A DNA stretch of 64,000 nt from CAADGU01 sp035444285 (GTDB lineage Bacteria; Chloroflexota; Anaerolineae; Promineifilales; Promineifilaceae), in assembly GCA_035444285.1 (NCBI GenBank), contig DAOMOK010000001.1, forward strand, positions 62,001 to 126,000, given 5' to 3'. Below are positions 41,783-51,016 of the stretch, piece by piece (position 1 is the first letter of the stretch; every line of letters starts with the position of its first letter). The position numbers were made by a program, and so were the translations under genes. Below the pieces are notes generated by a model. It was not told the DNA's origin, did not search any database, and saw only the letters and a program-made list of their open reading frames with translations.

Positions 41783-44262
41783 GGCTGGTACGTGTTAAAA
41801 AGGGATTGCACACGCAGATTCTCTGGACTAAGCGGGCTGCCATCAGCCATATGTGCGGCAATGGTCATGGTTTCGCCGGGGCGCAGGTGAAAGAAGTTGT
41901 CGGAGAAACGGCCGTCCGCCGCCAACGTCTCCACCCACACAAACAAAGCCGGTTTGTGGGCGGTTAGCGTCACATGAGTATTGTCTACCACCGTCATTTT
42001 CAACTGCGGATCGGGCAGTTCTAGATGTTTGGGACGGGCAAAATGCACCAGGTTGGTGGCGATGGTTTGCCCATCTATTTGCAAGGACAGCCAGAGCAGC
42101 AGGCGGCGCGGGCCGTGTGCGACCAGGGCTTGTTGCAGGTTGAGCGTTTCCATCAGGCTGTTTTGGTTGGGGGGAATGGTTACGGCCGTGTCCCCTGTTG
42201 CCACCTGTTCCCCATCTACCGTCATCAACTGCCAGCTTACTTCGCCTGCTACAGTGTTTAATCGGTCGCTGGTGACGTGGATTTCCACCGTACCCTTTTC
42301 GGCGTCTTCCAGACCAGAGATCAGCAGCGGCGCGTAAAACTTCCTGGCGAGATAGTGCAGGGCTTTCCAACGGCCGTGGCTGTCCAACGATGACCAACTG
42401 GCGACGGGCCAGCAGTCGTTTAGCTGCCAGTACAGCGTGCCCATGCCGCGCGGCATAGTCCGCCGCCAATGTTCCACCGCGTACTTCATAGCCATGCCTT
42501 GCACAATCTGGCTCAGCCAGAGTGTATTTTCAAACGAGGTGGGGAAGCGGAACCAGTCCAGCAGGTAGTGGATGATGGTCTGGTTGCCGATGCCGCTGCG
42601 CTGGTGATGCTCCATGATGGCGCTGGTGATGTTGCGGTCTGCGGGCAGTGTGTACTGGGCCACCATACGTGGTTCGGGGAAAGATTGGAAGCCAAATTCA
42701 CTGTTGAAACGGTGTTCGCAGGTGCGGTAAAACTCGAATGGTTGTTTGCCGTGCCATACATCCCAGATGTGGGCGTCGCCGGATTTGGGATCATTCCAAT
42801 AGCTGCGGTTGCCGACCGGCGTGTGAGGGCTGCTGGGCCAATAGTCGGTTTGCGGGTCTAGCTGCTGGATGAGTTCAGGCAGGAGTTGGTCAAAGAGACG
42901 GCCGTAATCCTGCCAACTCATGCAATACGGTGTCCATGCATTACCCACCAGCCCTTGTTCCATTTCATTGTTGCCACACCAGAGCGCCAGGCTGGCATGG
43001 TGGCGCAGGCGGCGCACCTGTTCTGCAATTTCATGGCGCACCGTTTCCATCCAGGCTTCGTCAAAGGTGGGGTAAGTGGCGCAGGCAAACATGAAATCTT
43101 GCCAGAGGCAGATGCCCAGTTCATCACACAGGTCATAAAAGAGATCGGGTTCGTAGATGCCGCCACCCCAGACGCGCAGCATATTCATGTTGGCGGCGGC
43201 GGTGTCTTGCAGCAGCCGGGCATAATGTTCCGGCGTGATACTGGTAACGAAGGTGTCAGCCGGTATCCAGTTGGCGCCTTTGGCAAAGAAGGGCACGCCG
43301 TTGACCACAAACTGGAACGATTCGCCCCATTGGTCGGCGTGGCGATCCAGCTTGAGGGTGCGTAGACCGATGCGTTTACGCACACTGTCCAGCTCGAGAC
43401 CCGAAGCCGCTTCGGTTTCGCCGCCAGCCCACAGCGTCACCTTCACCTCATACAACGGCTGCGCCCCCATCCCATTCGGCCACCAAAGCTGGGGAGAAGA
43501 GATGATCAATTGACAATTATCAATTGGCAAGTGGCAATTGGCAGAGGTCACAATTTCCCCTTGAAAGGAGATTTCAATTGACAAATGACCATTGACCATT
43601 GACCATTGACCATTCTCCACACTTGTCTTCACCGTCAACACTACCTGTCCTGGCTGCGAATGGTCTTGCTGGATGTGGACATCGCGCAGGCGGGCGGTGT
43701 TGAAGGCGATGAGTTCAATGTCACGCCAGATGCCGCTGGTGGTCAATTTAGGCCCCCAGTCCCAACCGTAGTTGCATTGGGATTTGCGCAGCCAGTTGCC
43801 GCCGGGCAATTTGTGGCTGTCGGTACTCCAATTGGGCAGGGAACGTTCTTGTTCGCGGGCACGGCCGTAAGGCAGCGGCGCGGCAAAATCCACCACAATC
43901 TCATTCTCACCCGGTCGCAAGGCCATCTTCACATCAAATTCCCAGGTGCGGAACTGGTTATCGGTCTGGCCCAGGGTGTAACCGTTCACCGTCACCGTGG
44001 CCAGTGTGTCCAACCCGGTGCAGTGCAGCAGCACCCGGTCATGCGCCAGGAAGTCGGCGGGCACGGTGAATATGCGGCGGTACGTCCAATCTGTTTCGCC
44101 GATCCACTGCACGTCCAGTTCATTATCCCGGTAGTAGGGGTCAGGAATCTGGCCTGCCGCCAGCAAATCGGTATGCACACAGCCGGGCACGGTAGCTGGA
44201 ATCGTTTCGGTTGCGTCTGTTTGGTGGAGTTGCCAACGGCCGTTGAGGGAAATTCTTTGCAT
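41779..44262 (-). CDS. Beta-mannosidase-type glycoside hydrolase family 2, with repeat-derived insertion
   Basis: The 827-residue enzyme begins SLNGRWQLHQTD and has the GH2 sugar-binding domain (KSQCNYGWDWGP). Acid/base Glu is in LWCGNNEMEQG and the nucleophile region is HRFNSEFGFQSFPE, typical of exo-beta-mannosidases. Residues about 215-254 read NGQWSMVNGHLSIE, then ANCHLPIDNCQLI. The DNA there is GACCATT/CAATTGG tandem repeat of the intergenic kind (43500-43618), inserted in frame within the Ig-like domain. GGAGAC precedes ATG 44262. It lies outside the galactoside operon. Enzyme activity after the insertion is plausible because the catalytic barrel is intact. Confidence 0.92.
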   Translation of the reverse strand: MQRISLNGRWQLHQTDATETIPATVPGCVHTDLLAAGQIPDPYYRDNELDVQWIGETDWTYRRIFTVPADFLAHDRVLLHCTGLDTLATVTVNGYTLGQTDNQFRTWEFDVKMALRPGENEIVVDFAAPLPYGRAREQERSLPNWSTDSHKLPGGNWLRKSQCNYGWDWGPKLTTSGIWRDIELIAFNTARLRDVHIQQDHSQPGQVVLTVKTSVENGQWSMVNGHLSIEISFQGEIVTSANCHLPIDNCQLIISSPQLWWPNGMGAQPLYEVKVTLWAGGETEAASGLELDSVRKRIGLRTLKLDRHADQWGESFQFVVNGVPFFAKGANWIPADTFVTSITPEHYARLLQDTAAANMNMLRVWGGGIYEPDLFYDLCDELGICLWQDFMFACATYPTFDEAWMETVRHEIAEQVRRLRHHASLALWCGNNEMEQGLVGNAWTPYCMSWQDYGRLFDQLLPELIQQLDPQTDYWPSSPHTPVGNRSYWNDPKSGDAHIWDVWHGKQPFEFYRTCEHRFNSEFGFQSFPEPRMVAQYTLPADRNITSAIMEHHQRSGIGNQTIIHYLLDWFRFPTSFENTLWLSQIVQGMAMKYAVEHWRRTMPRGMGTLYWQLNDCWPVASWSSLDSHGRWKALHYLARKFYAPLLISGLEDAEKGTVEIHVTSDRLNTVAGEVSWQLMTVDGEQVATGDTAVTIPPNQNSLMETLNLQQALVAHGPRRLLLWLSLQIDGQTIATNLVHFARPKHLELPDPQLKMTVVDNTHVTLTAHKPALFVWVETLAADGRFSDNFFHLRPGETMTIAAHMADGSPLSPENLRVQSLFNTYQP
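43500..43618. repeat. GACCATT/CAATTGG tandem and inverted repeat inside the GH2 gene
   Basis: Units of CAATTGACAATTATCAATTGG and CAAGTGGCAATTGG (43505-43545) and GACCATT at period 7 (43585-43614) are joined by a short non-repeat segment. All stay in frame with the hydrolase. Confidence 0.8.
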
Positions 44263-44283
44263 TATGTGTCTCCGAAGAAGTGC

Positions 44284-44973
44284 CTACACGCTATGGACTA
44301 TTTCTTTAATCACGCCATCCTGTAAGTGTAATACCTGGTCTACATATTCATCTACCAGACTGTCATGGGAGGCCATGAGCATGGTCATCTCCTCTTCGCG
44401 TACAATCTGGCGAAAGAGGGTGAGCACATCCTGGGCTGTTTCGCTGTCCAGTTCGCCGGTCGGTTCGTCGGCCAGGATAAGGCGCGGGCGGTTGGCAATG
44501 GCGCGGGCGATGGCCACGCGCTGCTGCTGCCCGCCGGACATTTCATACGGCCGATGCCCGGCCCATTTGCTCAGACCCACCAGATCCAGGCAGTAGTGGG
44601 CGCGGTCGGCGCGTTCTTTGCGCGGCGCTTTGGCAATGCGCAGCATCAATTCCACATTTTCAAAGGCGGAGAGGGTGGGGATGAGGCCAAAGGATTGGAA
44701 GATGAAACCAACTTCGGCGCGTCGCCAGACGGTGCGTTCTTTGTCCGAGAGGCCTTGCAGGGCACGGCCGTAAATCTCAATCGTGCCCGTCGTTGGTTCG
44801 TCCAACCCACCCAGACAGTTGAGCAACGTGGTCTTGCCACTGCCGGAGCGCCCCTTCAACGCCACAAATTGCCCGGCGTCAATGTGTAAATCTACGCCGC
44901 GCAGGGCGCGGATGCTGTTTTCGCCACTGCCAAATGTTCGTTCTAGTTTTTCGACACGGATCGCTAAGGTCAT
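44284..44973 (-). CDS. ABC transporter ATP-binding protein (LolD/MacB-like)
   Basis: A 229-residue ATPase. Walker A is GRSGSGKTT, Q-loop IFQSFGL, signature MSGGQQQR and Walker B LILADEPTGELD. The GELD/GNLD form and MSGGQQQR motif mark the lipoprotein- or macrolide-exporter subclass (LolD, MacB, FtsE). No FtsX/MacB-type permease lies next to it, so its partner must be encoded elsewhere. It is 21 bases from the GH2 gene on the same strand. Function beyond ATP hydrolysis is not clear. Confidence 0.92.
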   Translation of the reverse strand: MTLAIRVEKLERTFGSGENSIRALRGVDLHIDAGQFVALKGRSGSGKTTLLNCLGGLDEPTTGTIEIYGRALQGLSDKERTVWRRAEVGFIFQSFGLIPTLSAFENVELMLRIAKAPRKERADRAHYCLDLVGLSKWAGHRPYEMSGGQQQRVAIARAIANRPRLILADEPTGELDSETAQDVLTLFRQIVREEEMTMLMASHDSLVDEYVDQVLHLQDGVIKEIVHSV

Positions 44974-45101
44974 AGGCTGCCAGTTGCTTCAATTACCTTT
45001 TGCCAGAATGCCAGGCGCGTCCATTATACCGGCTTTGGTGATTAGAAAAAGATACGGCCGTCTGACTTACCCTTTTTTGGCAAGTACTCAACCCCTCTGG
45101 G

Positions 45102-45164
45102 GACCTGACAGGTTTTTGAGTAGCAATGTTCCAGGTTGAACTGGGAAGAAACCTGTCAGGTCTG
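45102..45164. repeat. AGACCTGACAGGTTT palindrome in the divergent gap
   Basis: GACCTGACAGGTTTTT (45102-45117) pairs with AGAAACCTGTCAGGTCTG (45147-45164) around a 29-base loop. It fills the middle of the 301-base spacer 44974-45274. Members occur at 52654 and, in frame, inside galT at 22488. Confidence 0.75.
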
Positions 45165-45204
45165 AACGCTTACTTTTTTGTTTACCTGCTGCCAAACTAC
45201 CATG

Positions 45205-45210
45205 TATACT
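45205..45210 (+). promoter_or_regulatory. Putative -10 element for the sensor kinase
   Basis: TATACT (45205-45210) lies 65 bases upstream of the kinase ATG. A weak TTTACC (45181-45186) is about 18 bases upstream. It is the best promoter-like site in the gap, but the -35 is poor. Confidence 0.35.
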
Positions 45211-45274
45211 TTGTGCCCGTGAAACCGTTACCACCGAAGCAACCGCCGTTTGATCGGCTAAGGTTTTTACTGAC

Positions 45275-48200
45275 ATGACATTGATGGATTATCTCATTTT
45301 GTACCTGGCTGTGCTGATCATTGGCGTGGAAATGGCTTTGCTGGCGGTTGTCTATCTGGCGACCCCACAGCGATATATCAACCGTGTCCTGGCGCTCTAT
45401 TTGTTGGCGCTGGTGGTGAGCGCTGGTGGTGTGGTGCTGTTGGTAACAGCGCCTACTTTTACGGCGGCGGCAGTGGGCATCTGGTTTCATGCAACGGCCG
45501 TGTTCTGGGCCGTGTGGTTGTTGGCGCTGGTGTTGTTGGCGTTGTTTACGCCCACATTTCGTTATCAGCGGCAGTTTACCTGGTTGGTGGTTGTGGTTGG
45601 CGTGGCGATGACGGGGCTGATGGTGGTGGACATTTTCATCCCCGCCGATCTGGTTTACCGGTTTGAGGCCCAGGATTATGTACCAGGGTATCTATCATTA
45701 GCCGATTACCTGGTGGGGCGGCTTGGCCCCTTGTTTTATCGTTTGACTGTGCAATCGGTGCATATGTTGGCTCTCCCGTTGCTTTTGGTCGCGGTGCTGG
45801 TAGGCGCTGTACCCATTAAAAAATACAGATCGGAGTCGCCACTGCTGCTGATGCTGGCAGTGTTGATTCTGGCGAATGGCGTTGTGTTATGGCTGGCGCC
45901 GGTATTGGTAGGGCTGGTGGGGTCTTTATCGGTAGCGATTGTCGTGGCCTGGGGGATTATGCGTTACCGTGTATTATCGCCCAGGCAGATTGGCGAGCGG
46001 CAGGCTTTAGACACGGCCGTGTTCGGTGTATTGGTATTTGATGTCCAGGGACAATTACTGGAATGGAACCAAACCGCCTGCCGCCTATTATCACTCACCG
46101 GCAAAGAATCTGATTATCAATTATTTACTTTGCTGGCACAGTTGGCGGAAACGGCCGTAAACCAGGACGGTATTCGCGCTTTTATTCAGGGAACATCGTT
46201 ACCTTTTACCCAAAATCGCCGCCTGGGTGTTATTTTTGCTGACCCCTCCGACGATCCCTCGCGCGCCACAACAACAACGTGGTTGGTGTTGCAATTTTCC
46301 GGGTTTTATGCTGATGGGCAGCCGGCGGGTATTTTGTGTACGGTGGAAGACCAGACGGCCGTGCATGAATCCCAAAATGAACTGGAAACCGCCCATCAAT
46401 CCCTGGAGCAATTTGCCTATCGCACCGCTTTACTCAATGAAATTACACAGACCGGCGCCAGCGACCTGGATTTGGCGACTATGCTGCAACGTTTTGCCGA
46501 CCGGTTGGGTGATTTGTTTCTGGCCCACGGCTGTTACATTACCCTGTGGGATGATAACCAAAAGATGGTACAGCCGGGCGCTGCTTATGGCCCCATGCGC
46601 CAGATTTATCCGGCCATCCCCATCATGGCCGATAACCCGACTGCCACCGAAACCGTCTTAGTGTCGGGCCACAGTCTGGTAGTGAATGATTTAGCCAACT
46701 CGCCTTTTAGTCACTTTTATCAAGTGCCTGCCTTCTCCGGCCATTCGATGCTGGTGGCGCCGCTCATTGCCGGTGGGGAAAAATTAGGCGCTGTGCTGAT
46801 CGTTTTCAGCCAGCCCAACCGTGTTGGCCCCGCCGAAATAGACCTGGGTGAACAGGCTGCCAGCCAGATAGCCCTGGCAATTGCCAAAATGCGTTTGTTA
46901 CAAGCCGAGCGCGAACAGCGTGAACTGGCCGAAACCTTACATGATATTGGCACGGCGCTCACAGCTACCCTGGATTATGACATCTTGCTTGATGTCACGC
47001 TGACCCAAATTCAGCGAGTGGTGCCGTATGACACGGCCAACATCACCTTGTTGCAGCGGGATGAAATTCATGTGGCGCGCACAGCCGGTTATGAGGCTTT
47101 TACCAGCGCCGTGCCAGACAAAATGGTGAACGAGCCGTTTTCCCTGACATCGGCCGCTACCTTTCGGCAGGTAGTGGAGACGCGGCAGCCTTTATGTTTG
47201 CCAGATACACGCCAGTTTGAGGGTTGGGTGGTCACACCGGCCACGCGCCATATTCGCTCCTGGATTGGTGTGCCGTTGTTGATGAGTGATGAGGTTATTG
47301 GTTTCCTATGCGTGGATAAGACACAGCCGGGCTTTTATGATGAGGGTCATAAAAAGCGACTGGCAGCTTTGGCAAATCAGGTGGCGTTGGCGCTGCAACA
47401 TGCCCAGCTATTTGCCGAATCGCAGCGGCAGGCGCAGCGGCTGTCTATTTTGAATGATCTGGCGGCGCAAATGGTGGGTCTGGTGACAGTTCAGGAGTTA
47501 ACCGACCTGGTGGTGGAACGGCTGTATGAGGATTTTGATTATGATAATGTGGTCATATTTATGATTGATCCCCAAGACCCGCAATGGTTGTTCCTGCAAA
47601 GTGTGGCGGGGATTTATGCTTTTTTTGCCAACGGCCGTGACCACCGGCAGCGTGTGGGAGAGGGCATTATTGGGCAGACGGCCGTGCGTGGCGAATATGT
47701 GCTGGCCAATGACACGGCCGTGCATCCTGACTTTATGCAGCCGCCAGAATTTGACACCTGCGCCGAACTGGCCGTCCCCATCAAAATAGACCGCACCATC
47801 CTGGGCGTGTTGAATGTGGACAGTCACGAAACCTACACCTTTGATCAGGCTGACGTTTCCTTGTTAACCATTGTCGCCGATCAACTGGCGACGGCTATCC
47901 AAAAAGCCCGCCTGTTTGAATTAACCCGCCAGCGCGCCCTGGAATTGGAAACCCTAAGCATTGCCTCCGCCAAATTACGCGCCGCCCACACCGTGACCGA
48001 TATGCTGCCCATTGTATTGGAACACATAGTGCAGGCAGTTAATGCTGCGGTGGGGGTGGTGTACCTGCTGGATAAATCCGGCGAATATGTGGTTTCCCGC
48101 GCTGTCTACCCGGAGGGCAGCTATCTGTTGGGCTTAAAACATCGTTTGGGTCAGGGTGTTACCGGTCATGTAGCCCAAACTGGAAAAATGTATATCGCTC

Positions 48201-49192
48201 CCGACCTGAAATCAGAACCCAGGCTTTATCGTCAGGATGGGGAAAACGAGTACCTGGACAAACTGCACACCAGTGTGGCTTTGCCATTGCAGACGGAGGA
48301 CCACATTATTGGCGTTGTTAACATTGGTCTTTCCAGCGAGCATGATTTTTCAGAGGCAGAATTGCAGTTATTGACCTCTCTCACCGACATTGCCGCCAAT
48401 GCTTTGTATCGAGCACAGGTGATGGCTTCATTGGAAGAGCGAGTGGAGGAACGAACCCAGGCGCTGCGCCAGGCGAATATCCGTTTGCAGGAGTTGGATC
48501 GCCTGAAATCGAAGTTTATTTCCGATGTGACCCATGAGCTGCGCACACCGGTGGCTAACCTGAACCTGTATCTGGATTTGTTGCGCGTGGGTCACTCGGA
48601 AAAGAAAGAACATTATCTGGAAGTGATTGAACACCAGGCTTCCCGACTGACGCAACTGGTGCAAACAACGATGCAAGCGCCAGAGGTGGCAACCATGACG
48701 CCCCCTGAAGAGTTTGTGGATGTGGTATTTGAGCAGGTGGTGCGCACGGCCGTGTCCACTTATGCTCACCGCGCCCAGAATAAGGGCCTGACGTTAACAT
48801 TGGAAATAGCTGCCGAACTGCCGCCCATCAGAGGCGACGAGGCGCAATTAATGCAAGCAGTCGAGGCCATCCTGACAAATGCCGTCAACTACACAGAGGC
48901 AGGTACGGTAGCGGTAACAGCGACCTGGCAGGCTGCCGCCGGTATGGTTTGCCTGCAAGTCGCAGATACCGGCATGGGAATTGATGACGAGGATATGCCC
49001 TATATTTTTGACCGCTTTTACCGGGGACGTAAGGTGGGGCAGTTGACCATTCCCGGTGTGGGGATGGGGCTGTTTCTGGTAAAGGAAATTGTGGAATGGC
49101 ACAACGGCCGTATCCACATAGAAAGCAGACCGGGCGCCGGCGTCACCTGTACCATATGGCTGCCCGCCACAAAGGAGTACACAAGCAACTGA
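45275..49192 (+). CDS. Membrane sensor histidine kinase with PAS-like and four GAF domains
   Basis: This 1305-residue kinase has seven N-terminal membrane helices (about 1-235), a PAS-like domain (about 250-365) and four GAF domains in a row (about 395-540, 555-705, 715-870, 880-1045). A short coiled coil (EERVEERTQALRQAN) leads into HisKA with phospho-acceptor His1087 in SDVTHELRTP. The ATPase domain has NAVNYTEAG, VADTGMGIDDEDM and GVGMGLFLVKEIVEWH. No receiver domain is attached. The repeated GAF modules suggest sensing of small molecules or redox state. The next gene (NDH-2) starts inside its stop (TGATG), which suggests a respiratory link. Confidence 0.93.
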   Translation: MTLMDYLILYLAVLIIGVEMALLAVVYLATPQRYINRVLALYLLALVVSAGGVVLLVTAPTFTAAAVGIWFHATAVFWAVWLLALVLLALFTPTFRYQRQFTWLVVVVGVAMTGLMVVDIFIPADLVYRFEAQDYVPGYLSLADYLVGRLGPLFYRLTVQSVHMLALPLLLVAVLVGAVPIKKYRSESPLLLMLAVLILANGVVLWLAPVLVGLVGSLSVAIVVAWGIMRYRVLSPRQIGERQALDTAVFGVLVFDVQGQLLEWNQTACRLLSLTGKESDYQLFTLLAQLAETAVNQDGIRAFIQGTSLPFTQNRRLGVIFADPSDDPSRATTTTWLVLQFSGFYADGQPAGILCTVEDQTAVHESQNELETAHQSLEQFAYRTALLNEITQTGASDLDLATMLQRFADRLGDLFLAHGCYITLWDDNQKMVQPGAAYGPMRQIYPAIPIMADNPTATETVLVSGHSLVVNDLANSPFSHFYQVPAFSGHSMLVAPLIAGGEKLGAVLIVFSQPNRVGPAEIDLGEQAASQIALAIAKMRLLQAEREQRELAETLHDIGTALTATLDYDILLDVTLTQIQRVVPYDTANITLLQRDEIHVARTAGYEAFTSAVPDKMVNEPFSLTSAATFRQVVETRQPLCLPDTRQFEGWVVTPATRHIRSWIGVPLLMSDEVIGFLCVDKTQPGFYDEGHKKRLAALANQVALALQHAQLFAESQRQAQRLSILNDLAAQMVGLVTVQELTDLVVERLYEDFDYDNVVIFMIDPQDPQWLFLQSVAGIYAFFANGRDHRQRVGEGIIGQTAVRGEYVLANDTAVHPDFMQPPEFDTCAELAVPIKIDRTILGVLNVDSHETYTFDQADVSLLTIVADQLATAIQKARLFELTRQRALELETLSIASAKLRAAHTVTDMLPIVLEHIVQAVNAAVGVVYLLDKSGEYVVSRAVYPEGSYLLGLKHRLGQGVTGHVAQTGKMYIAPDLKSEPRLYRQDGENEYLDKLHTSVALPLQTEDHIIGVVNIGLSSEHDFSEAELQLLTSLTDIAANALYRAQVMASLEERVEERTQALRQANIRLQELDRLKSKFISDVTHELRTPVANLNLYLDLLRVGHSEKKEHYLEVIEHQASRLTQLVQTTMQAPEVATMTPPEEFVDVVFEQVVRTAVSTYAHRAQNKGLTLTLEIAAELPPIRGDEAQLMQAVEAILTNAVNYTEAGTVAVTATWQAAAGMVCLQVADTGMGIDDEDMPYIFDRFYRGRKVGQLTIPGVGMGLFLVKEIVEWHNGRIHIESRPGAGVTCTIWLPATKEYTSN

Positions 49193-50511
49193 TGAATGCT
49201 GAAACACCGAATGAACAAAACAGACCGCATGTCGTCATCATTGGCGCCGGGTTTGGCGGTATTTGGGCCGCCAAGGAACTGGCCGACCAGCCCGTGCGTG
49301 TCACCTTGCTGGACAAAAACAATTACCACACCTTTCTGCCCTTGCTTTACCAGGTAGCGGCGGCGGAAATTGAGCCGGAGCAAATTGGATATCCGGTGCG
49401 GGGCATTTTGCGGCGGCTGCCGAATGTCACCTTTACACTGGCGGAGGTCACGGCCGTTAACCCCACCGCGCAGACTGTTACCACCACCCGGTCTGAACTG
49501 GCCTATGATTACCTCATTCTGGCAACCGGCAGCATTACCCAGTTCTTTGGTACGCCGGGCGCGGCGGCCCATGCCTTTTCACTCAAGACGATGGAAGAGG
49601 GCGTCCGCCTGCGCAATCACATCCTCACCTGTTTTGAACGAGCAGTTCATGCGACCGTAGACGAACGTCGCCAACTGCTGACCTTTGTCGTGGTGGGCGG
49701 CGGCCCTACCGGTGTGGAATATGCCGGGGCGTTGTCTGAACTGGTATATGGCCCCTTACGCAGGGATTTCCCGGAACTGGATATGGCAGAGGTGTCCATT
49801 GTGCTGTTAGAAGCAGCAGGCCGGGTGTTGGGCGGCATGTCGGAATCTTTAAGCGATTATGCTGCCCGGTCGTTGCAAAAAATGAAGGTGGCGGTGCAGC
49901 TAGAGAAGCGGGTAACGGCCGTGTCCGGCACGGCCGTTACCCTGCATGATGACTCACAGATCCCCACTAATACCGTTATTTGGGTTGCCGGCGTAGGCGG
50001 GGAAGCGTTGGCAAAGGATTCGGGCGTCGAGGTGCTGGGCAACGGCCGTGTGCCCGTGCTGCCCACCTTACAACTGCCCCAGCATGAGCGCGTGTTTGCC
50101 ATCGGCGACCTGGCTGCCTTTCCTGCCGAAGGCAGCGGCTGGTTGCCTATGGTAGCCCAGGTTGCTATCCAACAGGGCATACACGCCGCCCAAAACATTG
50201 GCCGCCATCAATTGGGCCTCCCCTTGAACCCCTTTCATTACTGGGACAAAGGGTCAATGGCTACCATTGGCCGTAACAAGGCGGTGGTGGATTGGCGCGG
50301 CCGTGCCTTTACCGGCTTCCTGGCCTGGCTTATATGGGGCGTCATTCACATCATGTACCTCATCGGTTTTCGCAACCGCATCATGGTCATGCTCAGTTGG
50401 GCCTGGCGTTACTTTACCTTTGAACAAACGGTGCGCCTGATCATGCCTTCTAACGCGGCCGGCTGGCTGGCGCTGGCCCCGGAGGAGAGATATGAAAAGT
50501 CAACAGATTAA
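49192..50511 (+). CDS. ndh: Type II NADH dehydrogenase (NDH-2 family)
   Basis: This 439-residue flavoprotein oxidises NADH and passes electrons to quinone without pumping protons. The FAD-binding motif is VVIIGAGFGGIWAAKEL, the NADH motif is VVGGGPTGVEYAGAL, and the second FAD-site region is VFAIGDLAAF. The C-terminal region (TGFLAWLIWGVIHIMYLIGF) provides the membrane-surface helices. ATG 49192 overlaps the kinase stop (TGATG). Sixty-three bases before the end are free of motifs, and mgsA begins 20 bases before the stop. Translation of the three genes is therefore tightly linked. Confidence 0.94.
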   Translation: MNAETPNEQNRPHVVIIGAGFGGIWAAKELADQPVRVTLLDKNNYHTFLPLLYQVAAAEIEPEQIGYPVRGILRRLPNVTFTLAEVTAVNPTAQTVTTTRSELAYDYLILATGSITQFFGTPGAAAHAFSLKTMEEGVRLRNHILTCFERAVHATVDERRQLLTFVVVGGGPTGVEYAGALSELVYGPLRRDFPELDMAEVSIVLLEAAGRVLGGMSESLSDYAARSLQKMKVAVQLEKRVTAVSGTAVTLHDDSQIPTNTVIWVAGVGGEALAKDSGVEVLGNGRVPVLPTLQLPQHERVFAIGDLAAFPAEGSGWLPMVAQVAIQQGIHAAQNIGRHQLGLPLNPFHYWDKGSMATIGRNKAVVDWRGRAFTGFLAWLIWGVIHIMYLIGFRNRIMVMLSWAWRYFTFEQTVRLIMPSNAAGWLALAPEERYEKSTD

Positions 50512-50974
50512 GATGGCAAAAATGAAACATATCGCCCTGGTGGCGCATGATAACAAAAAGGATGATCTGTTAGAGTGGGCCAGGTTTAACAAAGAAACAT
50601 TGCAGCGCCATACCCTGTACGCCACCGGCACCACCGGCTGGATTTTGCAGGAGGCGTTGAGGCTGCCTATCCAGCGCATGTTAAGCGGGCCATTGGGCGG
50701 TGACCAGCAAATTGGGGCCAAAATTGCTGAAGGGGAGATAGATTGCCTGATTTTCTTTTGGGATCCGCTGATGGCCCAGCCTCATGATCCTGATGTGCGG
50801 GCGCTGCTGCGGCTGGCGGCGGTGTGGAATATCCCCGTGGCCACCAACCGCACCACCGCCGACTTCCTCATTTCCTCGCCGCTGATGGGTGGCGAGTATA
50901 CACGCCTGCTGGTGGATTATGAGGAGTACAAAGAGCGGCTCAGCCACCAGTATGGCGAAGAGGCTTCTGAGTAA
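50492..50974 (+). CDS. mgsA: Methylglyoxal synthase
   Basis: The 160-residue enzyme converts dihydroxyacetone phosphate to methylglyoxal, bypassing lower glycolysis when phosphate is scarce. HIALVAHDNKK, the phosphate-binding ATGTTG, GPLGGDQQIGA (catalytic Asp), FFWDPL and PHDPDVRALLR match E. coli MgsA closely. GGAGG lies 7 bases before ATG 50492, which overlaps the end of ndh by 20 bases; ATG 50513 is an alternative. Pairing with NDH-2 under a sensor kinase suggests a redox/overflow response, which is inference. Confidence 0.96.
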   Translation: MKSQQIKMAKMKHIALVAHDNKKDDLLEWARFNKETLQRHTLYATGTTGWILQEALRLPIQRMLSGPLGGDQQIGAKIAEGEIDCLIFFWDPLMAQPHDPDVRALLRLAAVWNIPVATNRTTADFLISSPLMGGEYTRLLVDYEEYKERLSHQYGEEASE

Positions 50975-50975
50975 T

Positions 50976-51016
50976 TGAAATTACCCAATTACCCAGCTAC
51001 CCAATCACCCAATTTC
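50976..51016. repeat. TACCCAAT-family tandem tract at the convergent mgsA-YheT junction
   Basis: TTACCCAATTACCCAGCTAC units at period 8. The last residues (LGDWVAG) and stop of the minus-strand hydrolase are encoded by this tract. Confidence 0.75.
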
